DNA of 64,000 nucleotides from Neisseriaceae bacterium (GTDB lineage Bacteria > Pseudomonadota > Gammaproteobacteria > Burkholderiales > UBA11063), in assembly GCA_003963245.1 (NCBI GenBank), contig RXJX01000011.1, forward strand, positions 124,837-188,836, in the 5' to 3' direction. Numbering within the stretch: position 1 is the stretch's first letter; every line of letters begins with the position of its first letter. The notes under the pieces are model-generated. The model saw only the letters and a list, made by a program, of their open reading frames with translations, was not told the DNA's origin and did no database searches. Positions 51,689 through 60,833 of this stretch are shown here, piece by piece. The position numbers were made by a program, and so were the translations under genes.

Positions 51689-53140
51689 ATGCAGTTTAAA
51701 TTTAAACATTCAACTATCAAATTTAATGCAAAACCTAAAGCCCAAAATGGTTTTAACGTTTTGTTTACTTTCGCAGAAAATGCTGAAGAAAGTTTTCATG
51801 ACTTAAACGGAAGTTCAACTGAATTATTGATTGATAATCTAACGGCTGCTGGAAGTTTGGTGGTTGATGGTGCTAATTTATTGGTGAGCCTTGGAAATTC
51901 TGGCAAATATTCTCTAGCGGTATTAAGTAATGTTGCAACAGCGTTAGCTAAGTTTATTGCTAGCCATAAAATAGCTACAATTAATATTCATTTAAATCAG
52001 CTTCACATTGATAAACTTGAGATTGATCTAGAATCTGCTGCCGAAAAATTTTTAGTGGATTTTGTTAATGGATTATATTATTTTGATGATTTCAAAACTA
52101 ATAAATTTGAATTGGAGTTGAAAGCTATCAACTTGGTATCTGAAGCGAAATTAAACAAATCGCTTAGTAATGCCATTGCCATTTTAGAAGGATATTTTAT
52201 TGTTCGTGATCTAGCTAATAATCCATCTAACGTTGCAACTCCAACTTATTTGGGTGAAACAGCAAAAGATTTTGAAAAAATTAATAAACATGTCAGTGCT
52301 GAGGTATTGGCAGAGAAAGAAATTAAAAAATTAGGAATGCATGCGTTTCTAGGTGTTGCTAAAGGATCAAAAGAAGAACCTCGTTTTATCAAACTAGAAT
52401 ACAATGGTGCTAAAAAAGATCAAAAACCAGTTGTTTTGGTTGGCAAAGGTATCACTTTTGATTCTGGTGGGATATCTTTAAAACCTGGTGCAAATATGGA
52501 TGATATGAAATATGATATGTGTGGTGCGGCTACTGTATTAGGCGTATTTGCGGCGGTTGCTAAGTTAGAGCTAAAGGTTAATTTAATTGTTTTAGTTCCT
52601 ACTTGTGAAAATATGCCTTCTTCTAAAGCGCAAAAACCGGGTGATATTGTTACTAGTATGGCTGGGAAAACTATTGAAATTCTTAATACCGATGCCGAAG
52701 GTCGTTTGATTTTATGTGATGCATTGCATTATGCCAAACAATTTGATCCTGAATGGGTTGTGGACGTTGCTACTTTGACTGGGGCATGTGTAATCGCGCT
52801 CGGGTCAGTAGCTAGTGGTTTATATGTTAACGATGAAGGACTGCACTCAGCTATTCAAAATGCCTCCGTACTTGCCTGTGATAAAGTTTGGCGGATGCCG
52901 TTATTTGATGAGTATAATGCACTAATTAAAGGTAATCATGCGGATTTATTGAATATAGGTGGCTGGGGCGGTAAAGCTGGTAGTGTGACTGCAGCATGTT
53001 TTTTACAAGAGTTCACTGACTATAAGTGGGCGCATTTGGATGTGGCGGGTACTGCTTCAACTGCTGAAGCGAAGGGTAGTACTGGACGACCATTCAAATT
53101 GTTAGTTGAGCTGGTACGTTCTCATGCAAATAAGGAATAA
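51689..53140 (+). CDS. pepA: Leucyl aminopeptidase (M17)
   Basis: PepA removes N-terminal residues from peptides in the cytoplasm. The 483-residue protein has the M17 core: VGKGITFDSGGISLKPGANM with K253 and D258, DDMKYDMCGAATVLG, and the metal- and substrate-binding NTDAEGRLILCDAL motif. The ATG at 51689 is preferred because TAAGGAA lies 9 bases upstream; an earlier TTG at 51611 would add an implausible 26 residues. Divergent from lptF. The small lipoprotein gene follows 5 bases later. Confidence 0.93.
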   Translation: MQFKFKHSTIKFNAKPKAQNGFNVLFTFAENAEESFHDLNGSSTELLIDNLTAAGSLVVDGANLLVSLGNSGKYSLAVLSNVATALAKFIASHKIATINIHLNQLHIDKLEIDLESAAEKFLVDFVNGLYYFDDFKTNKFELELKAINLVSEAKLNKSLSNAIAILEGYFIVRDLANNPSNVATPTYLGETAKDFEKINKHVSAEVLAEKEIKKLGMHAFLGVAKGSKEEPRFIKLEYNGAKKDQKPVVLVGKGITFDSGGISLKPGANMDDMKYDMCGAATVLGVFAAVAKLELKVNLIVLVPTCENMPSSKAQKPGDIVTSMAGKTIEILNTDAEGRLILCDALHYAKQFDPEWVVDVATLTGACVIALGSVASGLYVNDEGLHSAIQNASVLACDKVWRMPLFDEYNALIKGNHADLLNIGGWGGKAGSVTAACFLQEFTDYKWAHLDVAGTASTAEAKGSTGRPFKLLVELVRSHANKE

Positions 53141-53145
53141 GTAAA

Positions 53146-53295
53146 ATGAAGCTATATCTATTGCTTGGTATCATTAGTTTTGGAGTGTTGGCTTGCGCAA
53201 ATTCTGGAGATACGGTTTTTGGACAGGCTGTTCCTGATGAGCAAAACATACCGCTTAATCAACAGATGCCACCAAATAATCCTAATGATCAATAG
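53146..53295 (+). CDS. Small lipoprotein downstream of pepA
   Basis: A 49-residue protein with a lipoprotein signal (KLYLLLGIISFGVLAC, lipobox VLAC with cysteine 17) and a short Pro/Asn/Gln-rich mature tail of about 32 residues. GGAATAAG precedes the ATG, and it begins 5 bases after pepA, so it belongs to that transcript. It resembles the tiny entericidin/LptM-like lipoproteins in size only; no family is recognised. A hairpin at 53354 may end the transcript. Confidence 0.6.
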   Translation: MKLYLLLGIISFGVLACANSGDTVFGQAVPDEQNIPLNQQMPPNNPNDQ

Positions 53296-53353
53296 TTTAT
53301 TACTTGTTTGGCTCTATTTATAATCTTGCAAAAAGTTGATGTATAGCAACTTG

Positions 53354-53377
53354 GTGCAGCATGTGCTGCACTTATTT
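53354..53377 (+). terminator. Hairpin after the small lipoprotein gene
   Basis: GTGCAGC and GCTGCAC surround ATGT and are followed by TTATTT. It lies 58 bases after the lipoprotein stop and 15 bases before the putative hfq -35. This is a plausible terminator, but the T run is short, so an operator for hfq cannot be excluded. Confidence 0.5.
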
Positions 53378-53391
53378 GCAAAATTAGTAAC

Positions 53392-53421
53392 TTGGAGAGT
53401 GTGAATAAGATATGATATAAT
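53392..53421 (+). promoter_or_regulatory. Putative hfq promoter
   Basis: TTGGAG at 53392-53397 and TATAAT at 53416-53421, spaced by 18 bases, resemble a sigma-70 promoter about 110 bases upstream of hfq. The -10 is a perfect match. The long 5' leader would be a substrate for autoregulation, as is known for Hfq in other bacteria. Confidence 0.55.
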
Positions 53422-53531
53422 CAAGCTTAATTTAGGAAGCCGTGCTGCTATTAGCGCGTGGTATTTATAATTTAGTCGAGTATAAAGAGCGCACTAGTTA
53501 TCTTTGAGACGAAATAATTCTGGAGAACACA

Positions 53532-53777
53532 ATGTCTAAACTTATTAATTTACAAGATCCATACCTTAATGGCTTACGTAAAGAACAAATTCGGGTTTCA
53601 ATTTATTTAATTAATGGTATTAAGTTGTCAGGGATTGTGGCTTCCTTTGATCAATACGTAGTAGTGTTGCGTGATGGAGAAAGTACAGTTAGCCAGCTTA
53701 TCTATAAGCACGCAATTTCAACAATAGTTCCATCACGTCCGTTTAGTAATAATTTTGATACCGAAGTTGCTAAGTAA
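53532..53777 (+). CDS. hfq: RNA chaperone Hfq
   Basis: Hfq pairs small RNAs with target mRNAs as a ring of six subunits. The 81-residue protein has the Sm1 core [26 protein letters not shown] and [14 protein letters not shown], and the Sm2 motif [10 protein letters not shown]. Compared with typical Hfq (loop LKNTVSQ) the loop between the Sm motifs reads [10 protein letters not shown], about three residues longer. The following tail is short ([14 protein letters not shown]). It is the first gene of an hfq-hflX-hflK-hflC cluster, a conserved proteobacterial order. TGGAG precedes the ATG. Confidence 0.95.
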   Translation: MSKLINLQDPYLNGLRKEQIRVSIYLINGIKLSGIVASFDQYVVVLRDGESTVSQLIYKHAISTIVPSRPFSNNFDTEVAK

Positions 53778-53780
53778 TTG

Positions 53781-54926
53781 ATGCAAAATCCGCAAAAAAA
53801 TTTGGTATTACTTATCGCCGTTAATCTTAACCGTAATAGTGAGTTTGATGAAGATGTCGCAGAAGGAGTAGCTTTAACTGAGTCTGCTGGATTTTATGTT
53901 GCTCAGGTTTTAACGGCTAATCGTCCTAAAGTAGATCCAAGTTTTTTTGTCGGGAGTGGTAAATTAGATGAGATTAAAACTCTTTGTGATACGTTTAAAC
54001 CCTCTGCAATAGTTATTAATCATAACATTAGCCCGGTTCAGGAGCGTAATCTAGATCGTGAGCTAAAAATCCGGATCATTGATAGAACTCAGCTTATCTT
54101 GGACATATTTGCCCAGCGAGTAACCACCAATGAGGGCATTTTACAAATTGAATTAGCTCAGCAGTCATATATTGCAACACGATTAGTTCGTCGCTGGACA
54201 CACCTCGAACGTCAACGCGGTGGGATTGGTTTGCGTAGCGGTTCTGGTGAAAAACAAATTGAGCTTGATAAGCGTGCTATTTCAGATAAAGTAACACTAT
54301 TAAAAAAACGTTTGGCAATAGTCGTAAAACAGCGAGATACGCAACGTAAGGCACGCTTGAAAAGTGGTTTACCAACTCTTTCAATTGTTGGTTATACAAA
54401 TGCAGGAAAGTCAACTTTATTTAATACTTTAACTAAAGCTAAAGTTTATGCTGAAGATCGCTTATTTGCTACGCTACAGACTACTTCACGGCACCTGTTT
54501 ATCGATGAAACCAATGAAGTTGTTCTTTCAGATACCGTTGGTTTTATTCGTGATTTACCGCATAAACTGGTTGCAGCATTTCGTGCAACACTTGAAGAAA
54601 CAGTCTATGCTCAATTGCTTTTGCACGTAGTGGACGTTGCTCATGCTTCTCGTTTTCGACAAATGGAAGATGTTAACAGTGTTTTATCTGAGATTAATGC
54701 TGATAAGATTCCTCAATTGATAGTATATAACAAAATCGATTTGTCTGAAAATATAGAGCCCCATATCAGATATAGTGATGAGAATGAGCCGCTAGAGGTG
54801 TTTGTTTCAGCAGCACAGAATAAGGGCTTAGATTTACTTCGACAGGCAATAATTGAAAAACTAGAATGGATTAAAAAGAATAACAATCAGCAACAGGATT
54901 TAGTATATGAGCCATGGAAAGACTGA
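53781..54926 (+). CDS. hflX: Ribosome-rescue GTPase HflX
   Basis: HflX is a ribosome-binding GTPase that splits stalled or hibernating ribosomes. The 381-residue protein has the N-terminal HflX domain (AEGVALTESAGF, FFVGSGKLDEIKTL), the coiled linker with the Gly-rich RGGIGLRSGSGEKQIELD, and the GTPase P loop VGYTNAGKSTLFN with DTVGFIRDLPH and NKIDL. The ATG at 53781 follows the hfq stop by 3 bases; a TTG immediately before it is unlikely. It overlaps hflK by 20 bases. Confidence 0.95.
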   Translation: MQNPQKNLVLLIAVNLNRNSEFDEDVAEGVALTESAGFYVAQVLTANRPKVDPSFFVGSGKLDEIKTLCDTFKPSAIVINHNISPVQERNLDRELKIRIIDRTQLILDIFAQRVTTNEGILQIELAQQSYIATRLVRRWTHLERQRGGIGLRSGSGEKQIELDKRAISDKVTLLKKRLAIVVKQRDTQRKARLKSGLPTLSIVGYTNAGKSTLFNTLTKAKVYAEDRLFATLQTTSRHLFIDETNEVVLSDTVGFIRDLPHKLVAAFRATLEETVYAQLLLHVVDVAHASRFRQMEDVNSVLSEINADKIPQLIVYNKIDLSENIEPHIRYSDENEPLEVFVSAAQNKGLDLLRQAIIEKLEWIKKNNNQQQDLVYEPWKD

Positions 54927-55935
54927 ATCAGCCGTAGATCGTCTGAATCGGAAATTGGCAAGATTAATGGGGAAAAAAGATCCCAATCGTCCAATTAATA
55001 CACCTTCAATTCCCAGTAACAATAAATTTACTCTGATAATTGTTACAATGCTTCTAGTACTTTGGGGCTTAACGGGCGTTTACTATGTTCCAAATCAAAA
55101 TTATGGAATAATTCTTATTAATGGTAAGGTAGATCAACTTATAACCGGAATGGATATTGGTGTAACCTATCCATTTCCATTTAGTGATATCGTTAACTTA
55201 GATGCTTCTGAAAATACTTTAAATCTAGCTTCATCATCCAATGAATCTGGAGTTTTAGCTGTTACTGAAGATGGTAATATGCTGAATTTGAATGCCAGTT
55301 TGTCTTTTGTAATTGATGACCCACAAAAATATTATTTGAATTATTATCAAGAAAATAGTGATCTAAATCAAAAAATCAACTGGTTAATGGCGGCAATTGT
55401 ACAAGACTATTTCATTCATCATAATAGCCAACAATTAATGCAAAGCAGTACAATTGTCACTGCTAATGAGATTCGTAGCTTAAGCATGCTGGTTTTACGT
55501 AATTATGGTTTAAAGATTAATGCTTTTAATATAAAATCCTTGCAAAACGTATCTCAAATAAAAGCTTCTCTACCGAAGAAGAGCAATGATCTAACACCAT
55601 CAAAACAAATAATGGCAGAAGCAATTCAATATCAAACGCAAAAGTCATTAGAAACTGAGTCAATGGTTGCCGAATTTAATAATTTGCTTCCTCAGTATCA
55701 AGCAAACAAAAACGCTATTGTCGAGCTGATGTACTATAAAATGTTGAGCCAGATTAGTACTAAATCATTAATTGCAGAGAGTTATCCACTACTTAACTTG
55801 AGTGAGTCACAGTTTTTAAAAATAGAGAGTAGCTCTGGCGGTGTTTATCTTCCTAGCAGTAAATCAAGCATAGATGATGATGTGCGGGCTGTAAATCGCA
55901 GCGTTGATCGTCAACGTGAATTTAAGGGTCGTTAG
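54907..55935 (+). CDS. hflK: Membrane protease modulator HflK
   Basis: HflK is an SPFH (stomatin/prohibitin) protein that with HflC controls FtsH protease. The 342-residue protein has one membrane helix near residues 40-60 (IIVTMLLVLWGLTGVYYV), then the SPFH/band-7 region (YGIILINGKVDQLITGMDIGVTYPFPF). The Gly-rich, proline-rich N terminus of E. coli HflK is short here. Its start lies within the end of hflX, and hflC follows five bases after its stop, so the three are translated as one unit. Confidence 0.88.
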   Translation: MSHGKTESAVDRLNRKLARLMGKKDPNRPINTPSIPSNNKFTLIIVTMLLVLWGLTGVYYVPNQNYGIILINGKVDQLITGMDIGVTYPFPFSDIVNLDASENTLNLASSSNESGVLAVTEDGNMLNLNASLSFVIDDPQKYYLNYYQENSDLNQKINWLMAAIVQDYFIHHNSQQLMQSSTIVTANEIRSLSMLVLRNYGLKINAFNIKSLQNVSQIKASLPKKSNDLTPSKQIMAEAIQYQTQKSLETESMVAEFNNLLPQYQANKNAIVELMYYKMLSQISTKSLIAESYPLLNLSESQFLKIESSSGGVYLPSSKSSIDDDVRAVNRSVDRQREFKGR

Positions 55936-55939
55936 GCTT

Positions 55940-56662
55940 ATGCGAAATTACTTAATTATTTTATTGGCGGTTATTTTTGCTGCATCAAGTGGTTTTTTTG
56001 TTGTAGATCAACGTGAGGTTGGTATAGTGAAGGAGAATTCAAAGCAACTTCAAATTTATGCACCAGGATTACATTGGAAAATTCCATTTTGGGGAGAGCT
56101 AACTTTTATTTATACCAACTTACGTAGTTCTTATCTAGCTTCATCACAATTATTGCATACTGCGACAGGTCAGACATTTTCAACAAATGTAGTTGTTAAC
56201 TGGCAAGTAGTTAAACCCGAAGTCTATTTCATGTATCTTAATGTAAATGGAGTAAAAAATCTTGATATACAAATAGCCAGCGTGGTCAGTAATAAGTTAG
56301 TTAATTTGGCAAATAAGTCTTCATCTTTAAGCGATTTTGAAGAGCGAATAAATTCACAACTTAAAAATATTCCTGAGTCGGAGCTTGGTATCAATTTTGT
56401 TAATATTGGCTTGGCAGTAGCTACTCCTGTAGCCGAAAGTGCAGTTCCGGTAGATGGTTTAAAAACTATGTCTTTGGAGAGCGCTTTTAGTTTTGCACAA
56501 CAAATAAAACAGCAAGCAGATGAGAAGCAGCAACAGGAGCAAGAGAAACTACGTGAAAAAGATAGCAAGTTTTATGATTATTTTATGAAAATTTATAATT
56601 TAAGTAATAGTGCGGAATCAAAATCAGAGGTTCCGCCACTAAATCAATTGTACGCTAATTAA
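55940..56662 (+). CDS. hflC: Membrane protease modulator HflC (short)
   Basis: The partner of HflK. The 240-residue protein has an N-terminal helix (YLIILLAVIFAASSGFFVV) followed by the SPFH domain (DQREVGIVKENSKQLQIYAPGLHWKIPFWG, in part APGLHWKIPFWG), and a Gln/Glu/Lys-rich helix near the end. It is shorter than E. coli HflC (334 residues), lacking much of the C-terminal region. The start is taken as the ATG at 55940 (MRNYL), because an earlier ATG overlaps hflK without a ribosome site. Confidence 0.83.
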   Translation: MRNYLIILLAVIFAASSGFFVVDQREVGIVKENSKQLQIYAPGLHWKIPFWGELTFIYTNLRSSYLASSQLLHTATGQTFSTNVVVNWQVVKPEVYFMYLNVNGVKNLDIQIASVVSNKLVNLANKSSSLSDFEERINSQLKNIPESELGINFVNIGLAVATPVAESAVPVDGLKTMSLESAFSFAQQIKQQADEKQQQEQEKLREKDSKFYDYFMKIYNLSNSAESKSEVPPLNQLYAN

Positions 56663-56685
56663 ATTAATTTCATGGGAGATTTATT

Positions 56686-58335
56686 ATGCCTTCTTCTGTA
56701 ATAGATGCGTTAAAAGCTCATTATCAACAACTATCTCAATTAACGTTATTGGATTTGTTCAAACAAAATCCACAACGTGCAAAAGACTTTACTTTAGAAT
56801 CAGAAGGTATTTATTTTGATTTCTCCAAAAACAATATAAATGAACAAACTTTAGAATTGTTATTAAATTTTGCTAAACAACAAAATTTAGCAGCTAAGAT
56901 TCAGGCTATGTTTAATGGCGAGAAAATTAATAATACCGAAAACCGTGCAGTTTTACATACCGCTTTACGTAGCAATAAAGAGTCAATTTTAGTTGACGGA
57001 CATAATGTTATGCCTGAAATAAAAGCAGTACGTGCACAAATGGCTGAGTTTTGTCGCAAAATTCATTCAGGTGAGCACTTGGGATATACAGGCAAGAAAA
57101 TAGCTACTATTGTTAATATTGGGATTGGTGGTTCCGATCTAGGTCCCGTATTAATTTGTCAGGCATTAAAACCGTATCGAGTAGCTGGAATGAATATTCA
57201 CTTTATTTCTAGTGTTGATGGCTATATGCTAAATGATATCTTGGCAGATGTAGACCCTGAAACAACTCTATTTGTGGTTGCCTCAAAGACTTTTACAACT
57301 CAAGAAACGATGATTAATGCACATAGTACGCGTAGCTGGTTTTTGGATAAAACAGCAAACAATACTGCAGCAATTGCGAAGCATTTCATTGCATTATCTA
57401 CTAATACTCAGGCAGTAGAAGCCTTCGGAATTGCGCGTGAAAATATGTTTGCTTTTTGGGATTTTGTTGGCGGACGCTATAGTTCTTGGTCGGCAATTGG
57501 TTTAAGTATTGCATTATATATTGGTTATGATAATTTTGATCAATTTCTCAGTGGCGCTCGTGTAATGGATGAGCATTTTAGTCAAACAGCTGATTTACGT
57601 AAAAATTTACCAGTAATACTTGGTTTAATCGGTGTCTGGTACAATAATTTCTACGATTACCACAGTCTAATTATTTCTCCATACAATACTCGTTTAACGC
57701 GCTTTCCTGCTTATATTCAACAGCTTGAAATGGAAAGCAATGGAAAATCAGTAAATAAAGCCGGAGAACCTTTAGATTACGCTACTTGTCCGGTAGTGTG
57801 GGGCGATAGTGGAATTAATGGGCAACATGCTTATTATCAATTGCTTCATCAGGGTACTCAGGTTGTTCCAATGGATATTATTGTTGCTGCCTCAGATAAA
57901 TTCAGCAATAAAGAGCACAATGATATATTGTGGTCAAACGCAATAGCTCAAGCAGAAGCTTTTATGACTGGTAAATCTTATGAAACCGCAAAAGCTGAGT
58001 TATTGGCGCAAGGTGTAGTGCAAGAGTCTGCCAGCGAAATAGCGAAACATAAAGTATTTTCGGGAAATCGTCCAAGTAACATGATAATTTTGCCGGAAAT
58101 CAATCCACATTATTTAGGAATGTTGATCGCATTATATGAGCACAAGGTGTTTGTACAAGGCGTGATTTGGGATATTAATACTTTTGATCAAATGGGTGTC
58201 GAGCTTGGTAAGGCATTAGCCAAAAAAGTTTTACAGGACATTGAAAGTCGTCAGATTTCAGAGCATGATGGATCAACTGTGGCAATAATTCAACATTATT
58301 TAAACCAAACTACTCAAAATAAGCTAAAAAGCTAA
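56686..58335 (+). CDS. pgi: Glucose-6-phosphate isomerase
   Basis: PGI interconverts glucose 6-phosphate and fructose 6-phosphate. The 549-residue protein has the family blocks IGIGGSDLGPVLICQALKPY, SSVDGYMLNDILA, VASKTFTTQETM, FWDFVGGRYSSWSAIGLSIAL and QQLEMESNGKSVN. The late GQHAYYQLLHQGTQVVPMD and the catalytic His/Lys region KVFSGNRPSN fit. GGGAGA precedes the ATG. It is the last gene of the hfq-linked run before the outer-membrane protein gene, which has its own promoter. Confidence 0.96.
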   Translation: MPSSVIDALKAHYQQLSQLTLLDLFKQNPQRAKDFTLESEGIYFDFSKNNINEQTLELLLNFAKQQNLAAKIQAMFNGEKINNTENRAVLHTALRSNKESILVDGHNVMPEIKAVRAQMAEFCRKIHSGEHLGYTGKKIATIVNIGIGGSDLGPVLICQALKPYRVAGMNIHFISSVDGYMLNDILADVDPETTLFVVASKTFTTQETMINAHSTRSWFLDKTANNTAAIAKHFIALSTNTQAVEAFGIARENMFAFWDFVGGRYSSWSAIGLSIALYIGYDNFDQFLSGARVMDEHFSQTADLRKNLPVILGLIGVWYNNFYDYHSLIISPYNTRLTRFPAYIQQLEMESNGKSVNKAGEPLDYATCPVVWGDSGINGQHAYYQLLHQGTQVVPMDIIVAASDKFSNKEHNDILWSNAIAQAEAFMTGKSYETAKAELLAQGVVQESASEIAKHKVFSGNRPSNMIILPEINPHYLGMLIALYEHKVFVQGVIWDINTFDQMGVELGKALAKKVLQDIESRQISEHDGSTVAIIQHYLNQTTQNKLKS

Positions 58336-58342
58336 CTAATAT

Positions 58343-58372
58343 TTGGCTTTGTTAAAGGTTTTAGCGTATAAT
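58343..58372 (+). promoter_or_regulatory. Putative promoter of the outer-membrane protein gene
   Basis: TTGGCT at 58343-58348 and a perfect TATAAT at 58367-58372 are spaced by 18 bases. The ATG of the outer-membrane protein is 25 bases further, leaving a very short leader. The position just after the pgi stop argues that this gene is transcribed on its own. Confidence 0.6.
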
Positions 58373-58396
58373 CACAAAAATATTTGGGAACCCACC

Positions 58397-59221
58397 ATGC
58401 GTAAAATTTTAGTTATCCTTGGATTTAGTATCAGTTTTACATCTTCATTTGCTGCGAATACTGACACAGAAAGCGCTGTCTTGCCTGAAAATCACGCATT
58501 TCAAGAGTTTGACAACCAAATGTATATTGGTTACGGTACAACTTATGGCAATTTAACTAATGCTTATAATCAAAATAGCAATTACGGAACAACTTTAATT
58601 GGTATTGGTGTAGAGCGTTTGTTTGATATGGGGCTTTGGTTACGCTTTGATGGTACTTTAATGACTGGTTATAGTAATTTTAATTCTTCAAATCCCAATG
58701 CAGTAACTGGTCCCTTGGGGCAAAACCCTAGTGTTGCTGATTTGGATATTAAAGTTGGTTATGCTTTTCCTGTAGTTAAAGATACTTTGTTGGTTACTCC
58801 ATATGCCTTAGTAGGGAGAAACACTAATTTAACGTCTAATTCATTAAACAATAATCAAAGTTCAGGTGGCGGTGGTACAAATGCTCTAACAGCAAACGTA
58901 ACTCAAGATTATTTTTTAACTGGTGGTATCGGTGGACGCATTGAGTATCGGATTAATAGTGTTTTTGATATTTATTTTGATCAAAATGCACTGTATAATT
59001 CAGATCGTTCAGGTCCTACTTCTAATTATACTTCAGCGACTAATTATCAGTTAACTTCGACTATTGGAGCGAAATTTAACGTTTGGGACGAGTTACAGCT
59101 TGGCTTAAACGGCTTTTATACGTATAATCAATTGTCGGGTGCTGCAGCCCCTGAGCAGTTCTATCAACTTTACCAGCAAAATCAGATTGGTGGTATGGCG
59201 ACGATTGGTCTAACTTATTAA
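58397..59221 (+). CDS. Outer-membrane beta-barrel protein
   Basis: The 274-residue protein has a signal peptide (RKILVILGFSISFTSSFAA) and alternating beta-strand sequence rich in Gly, Asn and aromatic residues. The last residues, GLTY, end with an aromatic residue as outer-membrane proteins do for BAM recognition. The layout is like OmpW/OmpX-type porin-like barrels of about eight strands. The start is the ATG at 58397; an upstream TTG is weak. A strong terminator follows at 59244, so it is monocistronic. Confidence 0.78.
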   Translation: MRKILVILGFSISFTSSFAANTDTESAVLPENHAFQEFDNQMYIGYGTTYGNLTNAYNQNSNYGTTLIGIGVERLFDMGLWLRFDGTLMTGYSNFNSSNPNAVTGPLGQNPSVADLDIKVGYAFPVVKDTLLVTPYALVGRNTNLTSNSLNNNQSSGGGGTNALTANVTQDYFLTGGIGGRIEYRINSVFDIYFDQNALYNSDRSGPTSNYTSATNYQLTSTIGAKFNVWDELQLGLNGFYTYNQLSGAAAPEQFYQLYQQNQIGGMATIGLTY

Positions 59222-59243
59222 ATCATGTAATTAACAAAGATTT

Positions 59244-59270
59244 AAATGCGCTCTAGTAGCGCATTTTTTA
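59244..59270 (+). terminator. Rho-independent terminator after the outer-membrane protein gene
   Basis: Nine-base perfect arms (AAATGCGCT and AGCGCATTT) flank CTAGT and end in a T run. It lies 23 bases after the stop codon. Confidence 0.88.
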
Positions 59271-59393
59271 TTTGTAAATTAACTAACTTCAGGCTAAACA
59301 AATCAAGCTCTCAGGTAAATAATAGTTTATGCTTAGCAAATAGTGATAAAATCACACAAGTAATTTAATTTTTAAAAAGATATAAGGAATATT

Positions 59394-60800
59394 ATGCCAT
59401 TTACCAGTTTAGGTTTGTCTAAAGAAATTTCCCGAGCAGTTGCTGAAAAAGGCTATACGGAACCAACTCCAATCCAACAACAAGCCATTCCGGCGGCACT
59501 TGCAGGAAATGATGTTTTAGCCGGAGCTCAAACTGGCAGCGGTAAAACTGCTGGCTTCACTTTACCTATTTTACATCTTTTATCAGATAAAAGTATCAAA
59601 GGTCCTTCAGAAGGACGACCGCCTATTCGTGCATTAATCTTAGTTCCAACTCGTGAACTAGCTCAGCAGGTCGAGGAAAGCATCATTGATTATGGGCAGT
59701 ATCTCAAATTAAATTCAATGGTAATGATTGGCGGTGTCAGTATTAATCCTCAGATTCAACGTTTGCGTAGCAGGGTAGATATATTGGTCGCTACTCCAGG
59801 GCGTTTATTAGATCATGTTGGACAAAATACCGTTGATCTCTCACAAATTCGGTTGTTAGTGTTAGATGAAGCAGACCGAATGTTAGACATGGGATTTATT
59901 CGGGATATTAAGAAAATCATGGCGTTGCTTCCTCAAAAACGGCAAACGATGCTATTTTCAGCTACATTTTCTCCTGAAATTAAAGCAATGGCAAGTGAGT
60001 TTCTAAATAATCCAGCTATTATTGAAACATCAGCACCTAACTCAGCAGCTGCACGGATTACTCATAAAGTTCATCCTGTAGAAACCAGCCAAAAGCGTAT
60101 GCTATTGGCTCATTTAATAAAAGAGCATAGTTGGTATCAAGTATTAGTTTTTACCCGTACCAAGCACGGAGCAAATCGACTGGCTGATTATTTAGAAGAT
60201 CAGGGAATACCTGCTTTAGCCATTCATGGCAATAAAAGTCAGGCAACTCGTACTCGTACGTTAGCACAGTTTAAAGATGGCTCATTACAAGTCTTGGTTG
60301 CAACAGATATTGCTGCACGAGGATTAGATATTATTGATTTGCCTCACGTAGTTAATTATGAATTACCAAATGTTCCAGAGGATTATGTTCATCGAATAGG
60401 TCGTACCGGGCGTGCTGGAAAAACAGGTGATGCAGTTTCGCTTGTTGCTGCAGATGAATTTAAGCTTCAACAAGCAATTGAAAGAGTATTGAAAATGAAA
60501 CTTGAGGTGGAGATTGTCCCTGGGTTTGAAGCAAAAAATATTCCGCGTGCCAGCCAGACTCCTCCTCGCAAGCAAAATAATAATGCTCGCAAAGTAGTTT
60601 CTCAAGATATAAAGTCTGAGCAATCAAAATTTAGTCCTAAACCAAATTCACTTCGTTCAATGCTCAAGGCAAATGGAGAGAAAAAATTGGGAACCGTAGA
60701 AAAAAACAAAGAACATAATGAGCAAATGCGTAAAAGTATTAATCGTAAGCCCCATACCGCGGCATTATTTAGTTCTCCAACTAGAAATAAGAATAAATAA
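59394..60800 (+). CDS. rhlE: DEAD-box RNA helicase, RhlE-like
   Basis: This RNA-dependent ATPase remodels RNA. The 468-residue protein has the Q motif TPIQQQAI, motif I AQTGSGKT, Ia PTRELAQQ, motif [13 protein letters not shown], motif III SATFS, motif [21 protein letters not shown]. The C-terminal 90 residues are Lys/Arg/Asn-rich and low-complexity, as in RhlE. The N-terminal [19 protein letters not shown] follows the RhlE rather than SrmB or DbpA form. It is preceded by about 120 bases of AT-rich DNA and AAGGAATATT as ribosome site. Confidence 0.9.
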   Translation: MPFTSLGLSKEISRAVAEKGYTEPTPIQQQAIPAALAGNDVLAGAQTGSGKTAGFTLPILHLLSDKSIKGPSEGRPPIRALILVPTRELAQQVEESIIDYGQYLKLNSMVMIGGVSINPQIQRLRSRVDILVATPGRLLDHVGQNTVDLSQIRLLVLDEADRMLDMGFIRDIKKIMALLPQKRQTMLFSATFSPEIKAMASEFLNNPAIIETSAPNSAAARITHKVHPVETSQKRMLLAHLIKEHSWYQVLVFTRTKHGANRLADYLEDQGIPALAIHGNKSQATRTRTLAQFKDGSLQVLVATDIAARGLDIIDLPHVVNYELPNVPEDYVHRIGRTGRAGKTGDAVSLVAADEFKLQQAIERVLKMKLEVEIVPGFEAKNIPRASQTPPRKQNNNARKVVSQDIKSEQSKFSPKPNSLRSMLKANGEKKLGTVEKNKEHNEQMRKSINRKPHTAALFSSPTRNKNK

Positions 60801-60833
60801 TACTAAACATAACTTAATCGGGAGGGATTAATT

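Noticed and set aside
53422..53531. tRNA- or small-RNA-like sequence upstream of hfq
   Set aside because: No cloverleaf, no T-loop or anticodon arm, and no terminator; it reads as a leader.
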